A stretch of DNA of 64,000 nucleotides, from the NCBI GenBank assembly GCA_039029735.1, contig JBCCFL010000005.1, positions 1-64,000 on the forward strand. The letters are read 5' to 3'. Source of the DNA: CADEDH01 sp039029735 (GTDB lineage Bacteria; Actinomycetota; Acidimicrobiia; Acidimicrobiales; SZUA-35). Shown here piece by piece: positions 9,030-17,493 of this stretch (positions within the stretch are counted from its first letter, which is position 1; each line of letters opens with the position of its first letter). The position numbers were made by a program, and so were the translations under genes. The notes beneath the pieces are model-generated. The model worked only from the letters and a program-made list of their open reading frames with translations. It was not told the origin of the DNA and did no database searches.

Positions 9030-10349
9030 TCAAGGTGTTGCGTCAACTGCTGCGATGGCTGCCAGAAGCGCGTCGAGCCCTTCGTCCAGTTCATCGTCGG
9101 TGATGGCCAGCATCGGGGCGAGACGAATCACGTTCCCGTAGAGGCCCCCCTTGCCCAGTAGCAGATGGCGGTTGCGTGCTTCATCCAGCAGACGAGCGGT
9201 GATCGCACTGTCTGGTTCGACGCCTCCGGGTTGCACCATCTCGATCGCCTGCATCAACCCCTTGCCGCGTAGCTCGGCAATCCAGGGGGTGGCGTCGACG
9301 ACCGGACCGAGACGTTCTGCCAGGCGGGCGCCCTGTCGTTTGGCGTTGCCCTGCAGATCGTGCTCGACCACGTAGCGCAGTGTGGCTCGTCCAGCCGCCG
9401 TCGACAACGGGTTGCCGCCGAAGGTCGAGAACGAGAGGACATCGATCGAGTCCATGATGTCGGCCCTGGCCACCACGCCAGCGAGCGTGATGCCGTTGCC
9501 GACGCCCTTGGCGAAGGTGAGGATGTCCGGCACCATGCCGTGGGCCTGGTAGCCCCAGAAGTGGTCACCGGTCCGACCCCAGCCCGTCTGCACCTCGTCG
9601 CTGATGAACAGGATGTTCCGGTTCGCCAGTTCCTTGTGCATCGCTCCGAAGAATCCGTCGGGCGGCGTGGCGAACCCCCCGACACCCTGGATCGGCTCGG
9701 CGATCAGGGCCGCGACCTCGCCGGCTGTCGCCATGTCGAGCAGCTGCACGAGGTCACTCACACAGGCATCGGTGAACGCATCGTCATCGAGGTGGCCGAA
9801 CGGGCTCCGCAGCCGGTAGCCGCCGTGCACGAAGTTGACGTTGAGCCCCGACATCGACGCCACCGACCACGACCGTTGCGCCGTGATCGCCTGGGCTGTG
9901 TACGAGCGGCCGTGGTAGCTGTTGCGCATCGCCAGCACCTCGTTCGAGCCGCGGTGGGCGCAGGCGAGCATGATCGCCGTGTCGTTGGCCTCGGTGCCCG
10001 ATGCGGTGAAGAAGACGCGCGCATCGGGGATGCCCGACACGCGGGCCACGTCCTCGGCGAACCCGATCATCGGTTCCGACAGGTAGAGGGTGGAGGTGTG
10101 CATCACCTTGGCCGCCTGTTCCTGTACGGCGGCGACCACCTCCGGAACGCTGTGGCCGATCATCGTGGTGAGGACACCGCCGAACCAGTCGAGGTACCTG
10201 TTCCCCTCGACATCCCACACGTAGCTGCCCTCACCGCGGTCGATCGAAATAGGATCGACGTGGAGGGGAGCCACGAACGACGGAAGGGCGGCCCGATAGC
10301 GGGCGAGCAATGACGCGTTGGTCGGCGAATCAGTGTGCGTGTCAGTCAA
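9030..10349 (-). CDS. Class III aminotransferase, AGXT2/omega-amino-acid type
   Basis: A 439-residue PLP-dependent fold-type I transaminase. It shows the cofactor phosphate motif SGTEANDTA, the SDEVQTGWGRTG box, and the Schiff-base lysine in TFAKGVGNG. It resembles alanine-glyoxylate/beta-aminoisobutyrate-type class III enzymes. The start is inferred as a TTG at 10349 (MTDTHTDSPT) preceded by gagggacccca; the upstream in-frame codons run into the promoter region. It ends 16 nt before the mmsA start, so the pair is probably an operon: transamination of a beta-amino acid such as beta-alanine or beta-aminoisobutyrate to a semialdehyde, then oxidation by MmsA. Substrate is inferred from context. 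Confidence 0.88.
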   Translation of the reverse strand: MTDTHTDSPTNASLLARYRAALPSFVAPLHVDPISIDRGEGSYVWDVEGNRYLDWFGGVLTTMIGHSVPEVVAAVQEQAAKVMHTSTLYLSEPMIGFAEDVARVSGIPDARVFFTASGTEANDTAIMLACAHRGSNEVLAMRNSYHGRSYTAQAITAQRSWSVASMSGLNVNFVHGGYRLRSPFGHLDDDAFTDACVSDLVQLLDMATAGEVAALIAEPIQGVGGFATPPDGFFGAMHKELANRNILFISDEVQTGWGRTGDHFWGYQAHGMVPDILTFAKGVGNGITLAGVVARADIMDSIDVLSFSTFGGNPLSTAAGRATLRYVVEHDLQGNAKRQGARLAERLGPVVDATPWIAELRGKGLMQAIEMVQPGGVEPDSAITARLLDEARNRHLLLGKGGLYGNVIRLAPMLAITDDELDEGLDALLAAIAAVDATP

Positions 10350-10447
10350 TGGGGTCCCTCGCGTATCAGGCAGCTCGGTTCGTTCGGTTGTCTTTGCGGC
10401 GGCCTTGCTGATCAGAGTACCGCCCACCGATAGTCTGTTTCGATTCG

Positions 10448-10473
10448 TGGCACACAAGGGCAGCTTTGTGCCA
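10448..10473. promoter_or_regulatory. Inverted repeat in the aminotransferase/MocR divergent promoter
   Basis: TGGCACA (10448-10454) and TGTGCCA (10467-10473) form a perfect 7-bp inverted repeat with a 12-nt spacer. Two ACAAGG/ACAAAGG-like direct repeats overlap it. It lies just before the MocR start and 99 bp from the divergent aminotransferase. It is a good candidate operator for the MocR-type regulator, which often controls its divergent neighbour. Binding is inferred. Confidence 0.5.
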
Positions 10474-10486
10474 GACAAAGGTCCAC

Positions 10487-11836
10487 ATGCAACGATTCAT
10501 CCCGTTCGATCAACCTCCTACTGACCGCACCGCCAACGGCATCGCGCTGGCGATCGGACGGCTCATCAGCACCGGCACGCTGACCGTCGGCGAGCGCATG
10601 CCAACGGTCCGCGCCGTTGCCACCCAGCTCGACGTCAGCCCGACCACAGTGAGCGAGGCCTGGCGCATCCTCCAACGCCACGGCGCCATCGCCACCCAGG
10701 GCCGTCGTGGCACGTTCGTGCGAGGCCAGCGCCAGGCCGCAGCGCCTGGCAGGTACTGGCAGGTTCCGGTCGAGCCCGGCACCTTCGCCATCGACCTCTC
10801 CACCGGGGTTCCCGATCCAGCGCTGCTCCCACCGGTCGGTCCGATCTTGGGGCGGCTCGAACTCAACACGCCGGTGACCTCCTACCTCGATCCGCCGGTT
10901 CTCGACGAGCTCGACACAACCCTGCGCAACGACTGGCCGTTCACCCCTGAACTCCTCACGGTCGTCGACGGGGCGCAAGATGCCCTGCACCGCGTGGTCG
11001 ACGCCACGGTCAATCTCGGCGACACCGTGATCGTCGACGAGCCCGCCTATCCCCCGCTGCTCGACTCGCTCGAACAGGCCGGGGCCCAGGTGATCGGCAT
11101 ACCCCTCGATGACGAAGGGGTCAACGTTGACGCCCTCGACGACGCCCTGGACTTCGATCCGGTGGCGCTGTTCATCCAACCCCGTTCCCACAATCCGACA
11201 GGTGTGACGATGTCGGCCGAACGGGCCGCGGCCGTTGCGGACTCGATCGCCGACCGCTCGATCATCGTGGTTGAGGACGACCACTCCGGCGCGGTGAGCA
11301 CCGCACCGCTCAACAGCATCGGCGCCCACCATCCCGACAAGGTGGTGCACATTCGCAGCTTCTCGAAGTCACATGGCCCCGACCTGAGGCTGGCCGCCGT
11401 GGCCGGAGCCGCCTCACCGATCGACACGCTCGTACGACGACGCCGGCTCGGGCCGATCTGGAGCAGCCGCCTGCTCCAGCGGCTGTTGTTCGAGATGCTC
11501 CGTGACGACGAGACCCAGGCGATCGTGGCCGCAGCCAAAGACGAGTACCAACGACGCCGCTCGGTGATGGTGGATGGCCTCGGCGCTGGCAGCGTGACCG
11601 TCGGTGGGTCCTCCGGCATCAACATGTGGGTGCCGGTCGTCGACGAGCAGCTCGCCCTGGTGACCCTGGCCGCCAAGGGGATCGGCGCCGCCCCCGGCGG
11701 CCCGTTTGTGGTCGAGGGCAACGGAACACCGCACATCCGGGTGAGCGTCGGCACGGTGGCCGACGGCCTCGAGGAGCTGGCGGGAGAGCTGGCAGCAGCG
11801 GCAACCGCCGAACCGTCGAGATCCGGCGCTCCGTGA
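10487..11836 (+). CDS. MocR-family GntR/aminotransferase-fold transcriptional regulator
   Basis: A 449-residue regulator with an N-terminal GntR winged helix (about residues 10-75, with MPTVRAVATQLDVSPTTVSE as the helix-turn-helix). It is fused to a fold-type I aminotransferase-like domain that binds PLP, with HNPTG and the lysine motif SFSKSHGPDLR. MocR proteins sense PLP or an amino compound and regulate nearby metabolic genes. The start is the ATG at 10487 with aaagg upstream; a TTG 21 nt earlier is possible but overlaps the inverted repeat. Divergent from the aminotransferase/mmsA pair, so it is probably their regulator. Confidence 0.9.
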   Translation: MQRFIPFDQPPTDRTANGIALAIGRLISTGTLTVGERMPTVRAVATQLDVSPTTVSEAWRILQRHGAIATQGRRGTFVRGQRQAAAPGRYWQVPVEPGTFAIDLSTGVPDPALLPPVGPILGRLELNTPVTSYLDPPVLDELDTTLRNDWPFTPELLTVVDGAQDALHRVVDATVNLGDTVIVDEPAYPPLLDSLEQAGAQVIGIPLDDEGVNVDALDDALDFDPVALFIQPRSHNPTGVTMSAERAAAVADSIADRSIIVVEDDHSGAVSTAPLNSIGAHHPDKVVHIRSFSKSHGPDLRLAAVAGAASPIDTLVRRRRLGPIWSSRLLQRLLFEMLRDDETQAIVAAAKDEYQRRRSVMVDGLGAGSVTVGGSSGINMWVPVVDEQLALVTLAAKGIGAAPGGPFVVEGNGTPHIRVSVGTVADGLEELAGELAAAATAEPSRSGAP

Positions 11837-11883
11837 CCTCCCCCCGGCCCGTGAACCAGGGTCGGGGTGCCTACAGTGACGCC

Positions 11884-12105
11884 ATGGCAGAGCGTGATGT
11901 TGAGAAGGACGTACCGGTATCGCAGTTCGTGGACACCCTGCGGCGCCTGGCCGACGCCTTCGAGGCGGGAGAGTCCTTCCGGGTCCAGGTGCAGAACAAG
12001 CGGTTCACGGTTCCAGCCGATGCCCGCATCGTGATCGAGCACGAGGTGGAGGACGGCAACGAGGAGTTCGCACTCGAACTCCAGTGGGAGACCCGCGACT
12101 CCTGA
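11884..12105 (+). CDS. Amphi-Trp domain protein
   Basis: A 73-residue protein beginning MAERDVEKDVPVSQFVDTLR. It consists almost entirely of an amphi-Trp domain: an amphipathic N-terminal helix followed by beta strands and a C-terminal ELQWETRDS with the conserved Trp. These small domains occur in bacteria and archaea, and their function is not established. The ATG at 11884 begins the domain; the longer frame upstream overlaps the MocR gene. It follows the MocR gene by 47 nt and could be co-transcribed. Confidence 0.8.
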   Translation: MAERDVEKDVPVSQFVDTLRRLADAFEAGESFRVQVQNKRFTVPADARIVIEHEVEDGNEEFALELQWETRDS

Positions 12106-12112
12106 TCAGGAG

Positions 12113-12130
12113 CTGAGCATCGCTGCTCAG
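12113..12130. terminator. Bidirectional hairpin between convergent genes
   Basis: CTGAGCA (12113-12119) pairs with TGCTCAG (12124-12130) around the loop tcgc. It lies between the amphi-Trp stop and the stop of the convergent desulfhydrase gene, overlapping the latter. Confidence 0.5.
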
Positions 12131-13152
12131 GGCCCGTTGTCAGCGCCGAGCGCATCGAGCAACGGCTCGCCGTGGCGGGGATCGAACACAGCGTGATAAC
12201 CGCCGGTGTGCCAGAACACCACCGGACCTGTGACGGCACCCGTCTCGATCAGCTCGAACAGGCCCGCCAGGCCCTTCCCCGAGTAGACGGGGTCGGTGAC
12301 GATGGCCTCGGTCCGGGCCAGCCGCCCGATCGCGGCGGCCGCGGCCGCCGTCGGCTGGCCGTAGCCGGCACCGAGCTGCGACGTGACGAGTTCGATGCTC
12401 GCAGGATCAACCGTGAGGGCCATGCCCACCTCCGCGGCCGCAGCCTCAGCCAGCGTGGCCAGGGCGCCGGTGCGGTCGGAGTAGAGATCGCCGGCGTCGA
12501 TCCCGATCACGCGCACGTCACGGCCAGCGGCCGCCCGGCCCACGAGCAACCCGGCGTGGGTGCCCCCGGAGGTGGATGTGTGCACCACGGCCGACGGTGT
12601 GAGCCCGACCGCCTGGCACTGGGCATCGAGTTCGAGGAAGGCTCGGGCGAAGCCCAGCGTGCCGAGCGGCGACGAACAGCCGACCGGGGCGGCCACGGCG
12701 CGCCGGCCGCGACGTGCGAGATCGGCCACCACGGCGTCGACCGTTGCGTTGAGTTCGGCCCACGAGGCCGAACCGGCGAAGCGCACGTCGGCTCCCACGA
12801 TGTGGTCGAGCACGAGGTTGCCGGTCGGTGTGGCTGGCGCCTCGCCCGAGAGCACGAGCACACAGCGCATGCCAACCGCAGCGGCGGCGGCTGCACCGGT
12901 GCGGGCCGAGTTCGACTGGATGGCCCCGGTGGTCACGAGCGTGTCGGCGCCCGCCGCAAGGGCCCGGCCCAACACCACGTCGAACTTGCGAAGCTTGTTG
13001 CCAGCGAGGGCCACGCCTTGCACGTCGTCGCGCTTGATCCAGATCTCGGTGCCGAACTCGGCGCTCAGCCGGTCGAGCCGGTGCAGCGGGGTTGGCCAGA
13101 AGCCGAGGCCCGCCACGGGGAGCGCGTCGATCAAGGTGGGCGCTGAGGTCAT
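12127..13152 (-). CDS. PLP-dependent D-cysteine desulfhydrase / ACC deaminase family enzyme
   Basis: A 341-residue fold-type II PLP enzyme. The lysine motif is AGNKLRKFD and the Ser/Asn-rich motif GAIQSNSART matches the ACC deaminase/D-cysteine desulfhydrase family. HTSTSGGTHAG is the phosphate-binding loop and the C-terminus has HTGGYHAVF. Family members degrade D-cysteine to pyruvate, H2S and ammonia, or 1-aminocyclopropane-1-carboxylate to oxobutyrate. The active-site residues that separate the two are not decisive by eye, and D-cysteine desulfhydrase is the more general assumption. It is not SelA. It starts at the ATG at 13152, with a GTG codon directly before it. Monocistronic by position. 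Confidence 0.8.
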   Translation of the reverse strand: MTSAPTLIDALPVAGLGFWPTPLHRLDRLSAEFGTEIWIKRDDVQGVALAGNKLRKFDVVLGRALAAGADTLVTTGAIQSNSARTGAAAAAAVGMRCVLVLSGEAPATPTGNLVLDHIVGADVRFAGSASWAELNATVDAVVADLARRGRRAVAAPVGCSSPLGTLGFARAFLELDAQCQAVGLTPSAVVHTSTSGGTHAGLLVGRAAAGRDVRVIGIDAGDLYSDRTGALATLAEAAAAEVGMALTVDPASIELVTSQLGAGYGQPTAAAAAAIGRLARTEAIVTDPVYSGKGLAGLFELIETGAVTGPVVFWHTGGYHAVFDPRHGEPLLDALGADNGP

Positions 13153-13173
13153 CACCCCGAGATTAGAGGCGGT

Positions 13174-13503
13174 TCAGGCGTCGATGAACGGCGGCGGTGA
13201 CGCCGCCGGCAATGCCGGAACGGCTCTGGTTCCAGTCGTGAGGGCCGGTGTTCCCCCAGGCGCCGATGTCGAGCCCGCCCCGCCGTGGTAGAGACCACCG
13301 TGCATCAGCGCCGTGAACATGCAGGGCGCCTCGGGCAGTTCGGCCGCGGGTGGCGATGGTTGCGACGGAGCTGGGGCCTCTGCGGCCTCCGTTGGCTCGG
13401 CGGGTGCGTCGGCCTCGGGCGGAGCCGGCCGCGACCGGGACCGGGGCAGGCCCGTCCAGGCCGACACGTTGGCGACGGGCCTCAGCATCCGACCCCCAGC
13501 CAT
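13174..13503 (-). CDS. Hypothetical Pro/Ala-rich protein
   Basis: An open frame of 109 codons on the minus strand, starting at an ATG that overlaps the end of the upstream DUF4214 gene by 22 nt. The product is dominated by Pro, Ala and Glu (residues 20-55), then a short Gly/Thr-rich tail ending PALPAASPPPFIDA. I recognise no family. Position and overlap suggest an operon partner, but such low-complexity frames also arise by chance in high-GC DNA. If it is not a gene, this 330-base stretch holds nothing else I can identify. Confidence 0.3.
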   Translation of the reverse strand: MAGGRMLRPVANVSAWTGLPRSRSRPAPPEADAPAEPTEAAEAPAPSQPSPPAAELPEAPCMFTALMHGGLYHGGAGSTSAPGGTPALTTGTRAVPALPAASPPPFIDA

Positions 13504-14810
13504 ACCGGGATGTCACGACCTGTACCAGCAACGACGGCCTGGCCGCCGATGTTGAACTCCGCCGACGCACCCCCGTCGAACTTGATCAGATCCTCGTACC
13601 CGTTTCCTTGAGCCCAGCCCACCAGATCGGTTGCCGTGAGCGAACTCGTCCCGCCGAACACCAGCCGCGCTGTGTCGTGGTCGATCGCCACGAACGTGTG
13701 CCGATAGGTCTGGTAGGTGTACGGGTCGGCGGATGCCGCTGCTGAGAAGTTCGAGTCGAGCTGACCGTCGATGATGAGCGGAATCCCCGCGGCCGCCCAC
13801 ACCCACTCGTTCGCCGGCACGATCTCGGCCGGGGCCAACTCGGACAGGTAGGGTGAGAGCTCGGCGGCGGCGTGCCACGACTCGATCGTGCGCCGGCCTT
13901 GGCTGAACGCCACGCTGTTGAGACGACGATCGTCGGCGCTGAGGGTGTCGCCCGGCCACACCTCAACCACGCTCGTCGGCGAGGGATCGAAGCGGAGGCC
14001 GAGCACGCCTCGGTCGCTGCGCTCAGCCGAGCCCTTCACGTGCGTGCCGTCGATCACGCCGAGCCCGAGTACGGAAGGATCTGGGCGGTCCTTCTCCGAG
14101 CCGGCGAGCCAGTTCGCGTTGATCGACGCCACCGAGCATCGCGACGAGCCGGTCTCGAACACGTTGCGGGCCATGTCGACCTCGACCCCCTGGAACGAGC
14201 CGCTCCCGTGCGTGCCCGACACCGGCCGGTAGCCGTGCGTTGCGAGCGAGGCCGACGCCAGGGTGACGAGCGACGCCTCGGGGCACACACCGACCGATGC
14301 CGACTCGCTCGGGTAGATGCTGTGACACGTCGAGGTGCGGGTGAGGTACTCGCGCAGCTCGACGAAGTTCACGACCATGTCCCACCGGGTGAGCGAACCC
14401 GAGGCGAGCAGGCCTGCCCAGTAGGCCCGACCCTCGTCGTCGGGCGTGCGGCACAGCACGTTGGCGTACACGAGATCGACGTAGTCGGCGTCCGACAGGC
14501 TGCCGTAGCGGGCCTGGAACTCAGGGCCGTAGGCGAACTGGAAGGCGATGTCGGAGAGGGTGGCGCCACCGGCCCTGACGTCCGCCCAGTACTGGAACCC
14601 GTTGTCGTCGGGCTGGCGGAGGAAGAACGCCTGGTACAGGCGCCAGATACGGGCGTGGCCGGCCGAGGCGTCGACCTGGTCGGAGAACTCGGCCGAGGGG
14701 CTACCGATGGCGCAGGTGGTCGCTGCGGCGGGGCTCGCCGCCGCGACGGGAACGGCGACCACGGTGGCAAACAGCACGAGCACGAGGCCCAGTCGACCGA
14801 TCACCTGCAT
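13482..14810 (-). CDS. Secreted DUF4214 protein with a phosphodiester-glycosidase-like C-terminus
   Basis: A 442-residue protein with a clear signal peptide (MQVIGRLGLVLVLFATVVAV, then an Ala-rich cleavage region). Residues about 50-165 form two DUF4214-like segments (IWRLYQAFFLRQPDDNGFQ and LVYANVLCRTPDDEGRAYW). Residues about 240-442 resemble the phosphodiester glycosidase (NAGPA-like) fold, with the late motif IKFDGGASAEFNIGGQ and a PVWLGVGC end. DUF4214 modules are common in secreted or surface proteins of marine bacteria and actinobacteria. The enzymatic role is inferred from the DGG/GTGRD pattern. A second DUF4214 gene lies at 63.1 kb. Confidence 0.72.
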   Translation of the reverse strand: MQVIGRLGLVLVLFATVVAVPVAAASPAAATTCAIGSPSAEFSDQVDASAGHARIWRLYQAFFLRQPDDNGFQYWADVRAGGATLSDIAFQFAYGPEFQARYGSLSDADYVDLVYANVLCRTPDDEGRAYWAGLLASGSLTRWDMVVNFVELREYLTRTSTCHSIYPSESASVGVCPEASLVTLASASLATHGYRPVSGTHGSGSFQGVEVDMARNVFETGSSRCSVASINANWLAGSEKDRPDPSVLGLGVIDGTHVKGSAERSDRGVLGLRFDPSPTSVVEVWPGDTLSADDRRLNSVAFSQGRRTIESWHAAAELSPYLSELAPAEIVPANEWVWAAAGIPLIIDGQLDSNFSAAASADPYTYQTYRHTFVAIDHDTARLVFGGTSSLTATDLVGWAQGNGYEDLIKFDGGASAEFNIGGQAVVAGTGRDIPVWLGVGC

Positions 14811-14915
14811 CCGAACCCCCGTCTGCCAAACGACAACAGCGCCCCCGCTGGAATGCGAGGACGCTGTTGGTATCGGTCGATTGGCCCATCGACCTGTAGG
14901 GCTGACGTACCCGGG

Positions 14916-15767
14916 TTATGGGTAGTACAGGACCGTCTTGCCCACCTTCCGGCTCTGGTAGGCCGAGTCGATGCCGGCGGTGCTCTCGCTGGCGCCGAGC
15001 ATCAGGCACCCACCGGGCAGCAGCACGTCGGTGCGGATCTTGCGTAGGATCTCGGCCTTGGTCTGCGGCGAGAAGTAGATCAACACGTTGCGGAGCAACA
15101 CGAGATCACAGCGGGGGATGTCGTTCCACTTCGACAGCAGGTTCAGCTCGCTGGTCTTGATCATGTCCCGCAGCGATGCCTTCGCCTGCCACTGTCGCCC
15201 CTGGGTGTCGAAGTACTTGTTCGACATCTCCGGTGGCAGGCCGCGGTTGATCTCGAAGCGGCTGTAGATGCCGTCGCGAGTGCGCTTCACCATCTCGGGC
15301 GAGACGTCGGTGGAGATGATCTCGATCCGACCACTCTGAACCTGCGACCGGAAGTGCTCGTGCAACACGATGGCCAGGGTGTAGGACTCCTGGCCGCTGG
15401 AGCACGCACCGTTCCAGATGCGCACCTTGTCGCCGCCCTTCTGGGCGAAGATCGGAGGCAGCACCTCCTTGGCGAGCGTCTCGAAGGGGTGGATGTCACG
15501 GAAGAACGATGTCTCGTTCGTCGTCATTGCCTCCACCGCTTCCTCGGTGAGGGGCCGGTCGCCGCCCTTGATCTTGTCGATCAGGGCATTGACGTCACTG
15601 ACCTTGTGCTTGCGCAGCATCGGCTGGAGCCGGCTCTCCACCAGGTAGGCCTTGCCATCGAGCTGAACACCGATGCGGTCATAGATCAGCTTCTGGAAGA
15701 AGTCGAAGGATTGGGTGGAGATGGACAGCTCCTCCTTGCCAGTTCCTGCTTTCGTGGGCGTGCTCAT
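14916..15767 (-). CDS. cheR: Chemotaxis protein methyltransferase CheR
   Basis: A 283-residue SAM-dependent methyltransferase that methylates glutamates of chemoreceptors. The N-terminal helical domain (about 15-85, ending TTNETSFFRD) is followed by the SAM-binding domain with WNGACSSGQESYTLA and the LRNVLIYFS motif. Its ATG overlaps the cheB stop by four bases. Last gene of the leftward chemotaxis operon. Length and motifs are normal. Confidence 0.95.
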   Translation of the reverse strand: MSTPTKAGTGKEELSISTQSFDFFQKLIYDRIGVQLDGKAYLVESRLQPMLRKHKVSDVNALIDKIKGGDRPLTEEAVEAMTTNETSFFRDIHPFETLAKEVLPPIFAQKGGDKVRIWNGACSSGQESYTLAIVLHEHFRSQVQSGRIEIISTDVSPEMVKRTRDGIYSRFEINRGLPPEMSNKYFDTQGRQWQAKASLRDMIKTSELNLLSKWNDIPRCDLVLLRNVLIYFSPQTKAEILRKIRTDVLLPGGCLMLGASESTAGIDSAYQSRKVGKTVLYYP

Positions 15768-16987
15768 CGTGCTCTCCCTGCTCCAACCCGAGCCGAGTCG
15801 TGATTGCTGACCTCCACCAGGCGCTGCAACCGTGGGCCAATCTCATCCAATGAAAGGACCTCGGTGGCAAGGCCCGCGTCGTACACCGCTTTCGGCATCC
15901 CCCAGACGACGCTCGTGGCCTCGTCCTGGGCGATGATGTCGCACCCGTGTGCTGCGACCTTGGCGCTTCCCTTCACCCCGTCGTTGCCCATCCCCGTGAG
16001 CATCGCAGCGAGCAGCCGTTTGCCGTAGAGGTCGGCCGCTGAGCGGAACAGAAAGTCGACTGCCGGTCGGCAAGAGTTCTCGGGCGGATCGTTGCTGAGC
16101 TTGACCACCACGTCTCCGGCCTGGCCCTGGACCAGCCCCATGTGGTGGCCTCCCGGGGCGATGTACACCGACCCGGCCTCGGCCTTCATGCCCTCCTGGG
16201 CCTCGATCACCGTCGCCACTGACTTGCGGTTGAGCCGGTCAGCCAGTGTCTTGGTGAACACAGCCGGCATGTGCTGCACGACGAACACCGGCACGGCGAG
16301 GGGTTTGGTCCACGCCTTGACCACGTCTTCGAGGGCGACGGGCCCACCCGTTGACGAGCCGATGATGACGGCTTGGATGGTTTCGCCCGGGCCGCGTTTC
16401 TTGGTTCGCGGTCGGAGGCCATTGCGCCCGGCCTTCGCCGGGGCCGGTAGCTCAGCCTCGGACGCTCCGTCGGTCGATCGCTCGGCTGCGGCGCTCTGCG
16501 TGGGGTTCTCACGAGCCGGGCCCACCGACCGTCGGGCCTGAGCCGGTCGGCGCCCCGCACTGGCGCCCGCACCCGCGCCCGGTGCAGTGAGTGCCCTGAT
16601 ACGGCTGACGAGCTCCGCCTTCACGTAGGCGTTCGACTCGGTGACGTTGGTGGTCACCGGCTTCGTCACGTAATCGCTGGCGCCGATCTCGAGCGCCCGC
16701 AGGGTCACGTCGGCGCCCCGTTCGGTGAGGCTGCTGAACATGATCACGGGCAGCGTCTTGTGGGTGAGCCGGATCTCCGCGAGCGCCTCGAGCCCGTCCA
16801 TCTTCGGCATCTCGACGTCGAGCACCACGAGGTCCGGGTTGTGTTCGGCCACCTTCTTGACGGCGATCAAGCCGTTGGAGGCCGTGTCGACCACGGTCAG
16901 ATCGGGCTCGGCGTCGATGACCCGCTTGATGAGGCCCCTCGTCACCGCGGAGTCGTCAACGACGAGGATGCGCTTCGGTGCGGTCAT
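15764..16987 (-). CDS. cheB: Protein-glutamate methylesterase CheB
   Basis: A 407-residue response regulator/methylesterase. The receiver domain has ILVVDDSA and phospho-acceptor Asp57 in LVVLDVEMPKMDG. A basic linker (about 140-215) leads to the CheB methylesterase domain, whose catalytic triad lies in IIGSSTGGP (Ser), VVQHMP (His) and GMGNDGVKG (Asp). It would demethylate or deamidate receptors when phosphorylated by CheA. The start is the ATG at 16987 with caggcggctcc upstream. It lies 43 nt after cheW and overlaps cheR. Confidence 0.95.
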   Translation of the reverse strand: MTAPKRILVVDDSAVTRGLIKRVIDAEPDLTVVDTASNGLIAVKKVAEHNPDLVVLDVEMPKMDGLEALAEIRLTHKTLPVIMFSSLTERGADVTLRALEIGASDYVTKPVTTNVTESNAYVKAELVSRIRALTAPGAGAGASAGRRPAQARRSVGPARENPTQSAAAERSTDGASEAELPAPAKAGRNGLRPRTKKRGPGETIQAVIIGSSTGGPVALEDVVKAWTKPLAVPVFVVQHMPAVFTKTLADRLNRKSVATVIEAQEGMKAEAGSVYIAPGGHHMGLVQGQAGDVVVKLSNDPPENSCRPAVDFLFRSAADLYGKRLLAAMLTGMGNDGVKGSAKVAAHGCDIIAQDEATSVVWGMPKAVYDAGLATEVLSLDEIGPRLQRLVEVSNHDSARVGAGRAR

Positions 16988-17030
16988 GGAGCCGCCTGCC
17001 GGATCGCGTTCAGACGCTGGTCGGAATTCA

Positions 17031-17489
17031 TCAGACGCGCTCCTTGGCATTCGAATCGAGGGTGACGGCAACGTCGATGTTCATCATCAACAGCAGCTCG
17101 TCCTCCAACTTGTAGGCACCGAGGATGAGATCGCGGGACAGCTTGTCGACCGTCTCCGGTGGCGCCTCGTAGTTCTCCGCCGATACCTCGAGCACGTCAC
17201 CGATGCTGTCGACGAGCAGACTCATCCACTCCCCGGCCGAGCGCACGACGACGTGCACCGGGTTGTGGTCGTCCGGTCGCTCCTCGAGCCGAAAGCGGCG
17301 GCGAAGATCGATCGTGGTGGCGATCTGGCCTCGGAGATTGATCAGGCCATCAACGGCAGCGTCGGCGTGAGGCACGGGCGTGATCTCGAGACCCTGAATC
17401 ACCTCCTGCACCTCACGTACGTCGATCCCCAGGTACAACTCGCCCAGGTGGAACGTGCAGAGCCGGATTCCGAAGTCGTTCTCTGTCAT
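17031..17489 (-). CDS. cheW: Chemotaxis coupling protein CheW
   Basis: A 152-residue single CheW (SH3-like) domain protein that links CheA to receptors. Typical elements include FHLGELYLGIDVREVQEVIQ near the N-terminus and LINLRGQIATTIDLRRRF in the middle. It starts 4 nt after the cheA stop, so the genes are tightly coupled. This is a standalone CheW in addition to the CheW-like domains at the C-terminus of CheA. Confidence 0.93.
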   Translation of the reverse strand: MTENDFGIRLCTFHLGELYLGIDVREVQEVIQGLEITPVPHADAAVDGLINLRGQIATTIDLRRRFRLEERPDDHNPVHVVVRSAGEWMSLLVDSIGDVLEVSAENYEAPPETVDKLSRDLILGAYKLEDELLLMMNIDVAVTLDSNAKERV

Positions 17490-17493
17490 CGCA

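Noticed and set aside
12127..13152. Selenocysteine synthase (SelA) near the selenoprotein
   Set aside because: The PLP enzyme here is fold-type II (ACC deaminase/D-cysteine desulfhydrase), not SelA.
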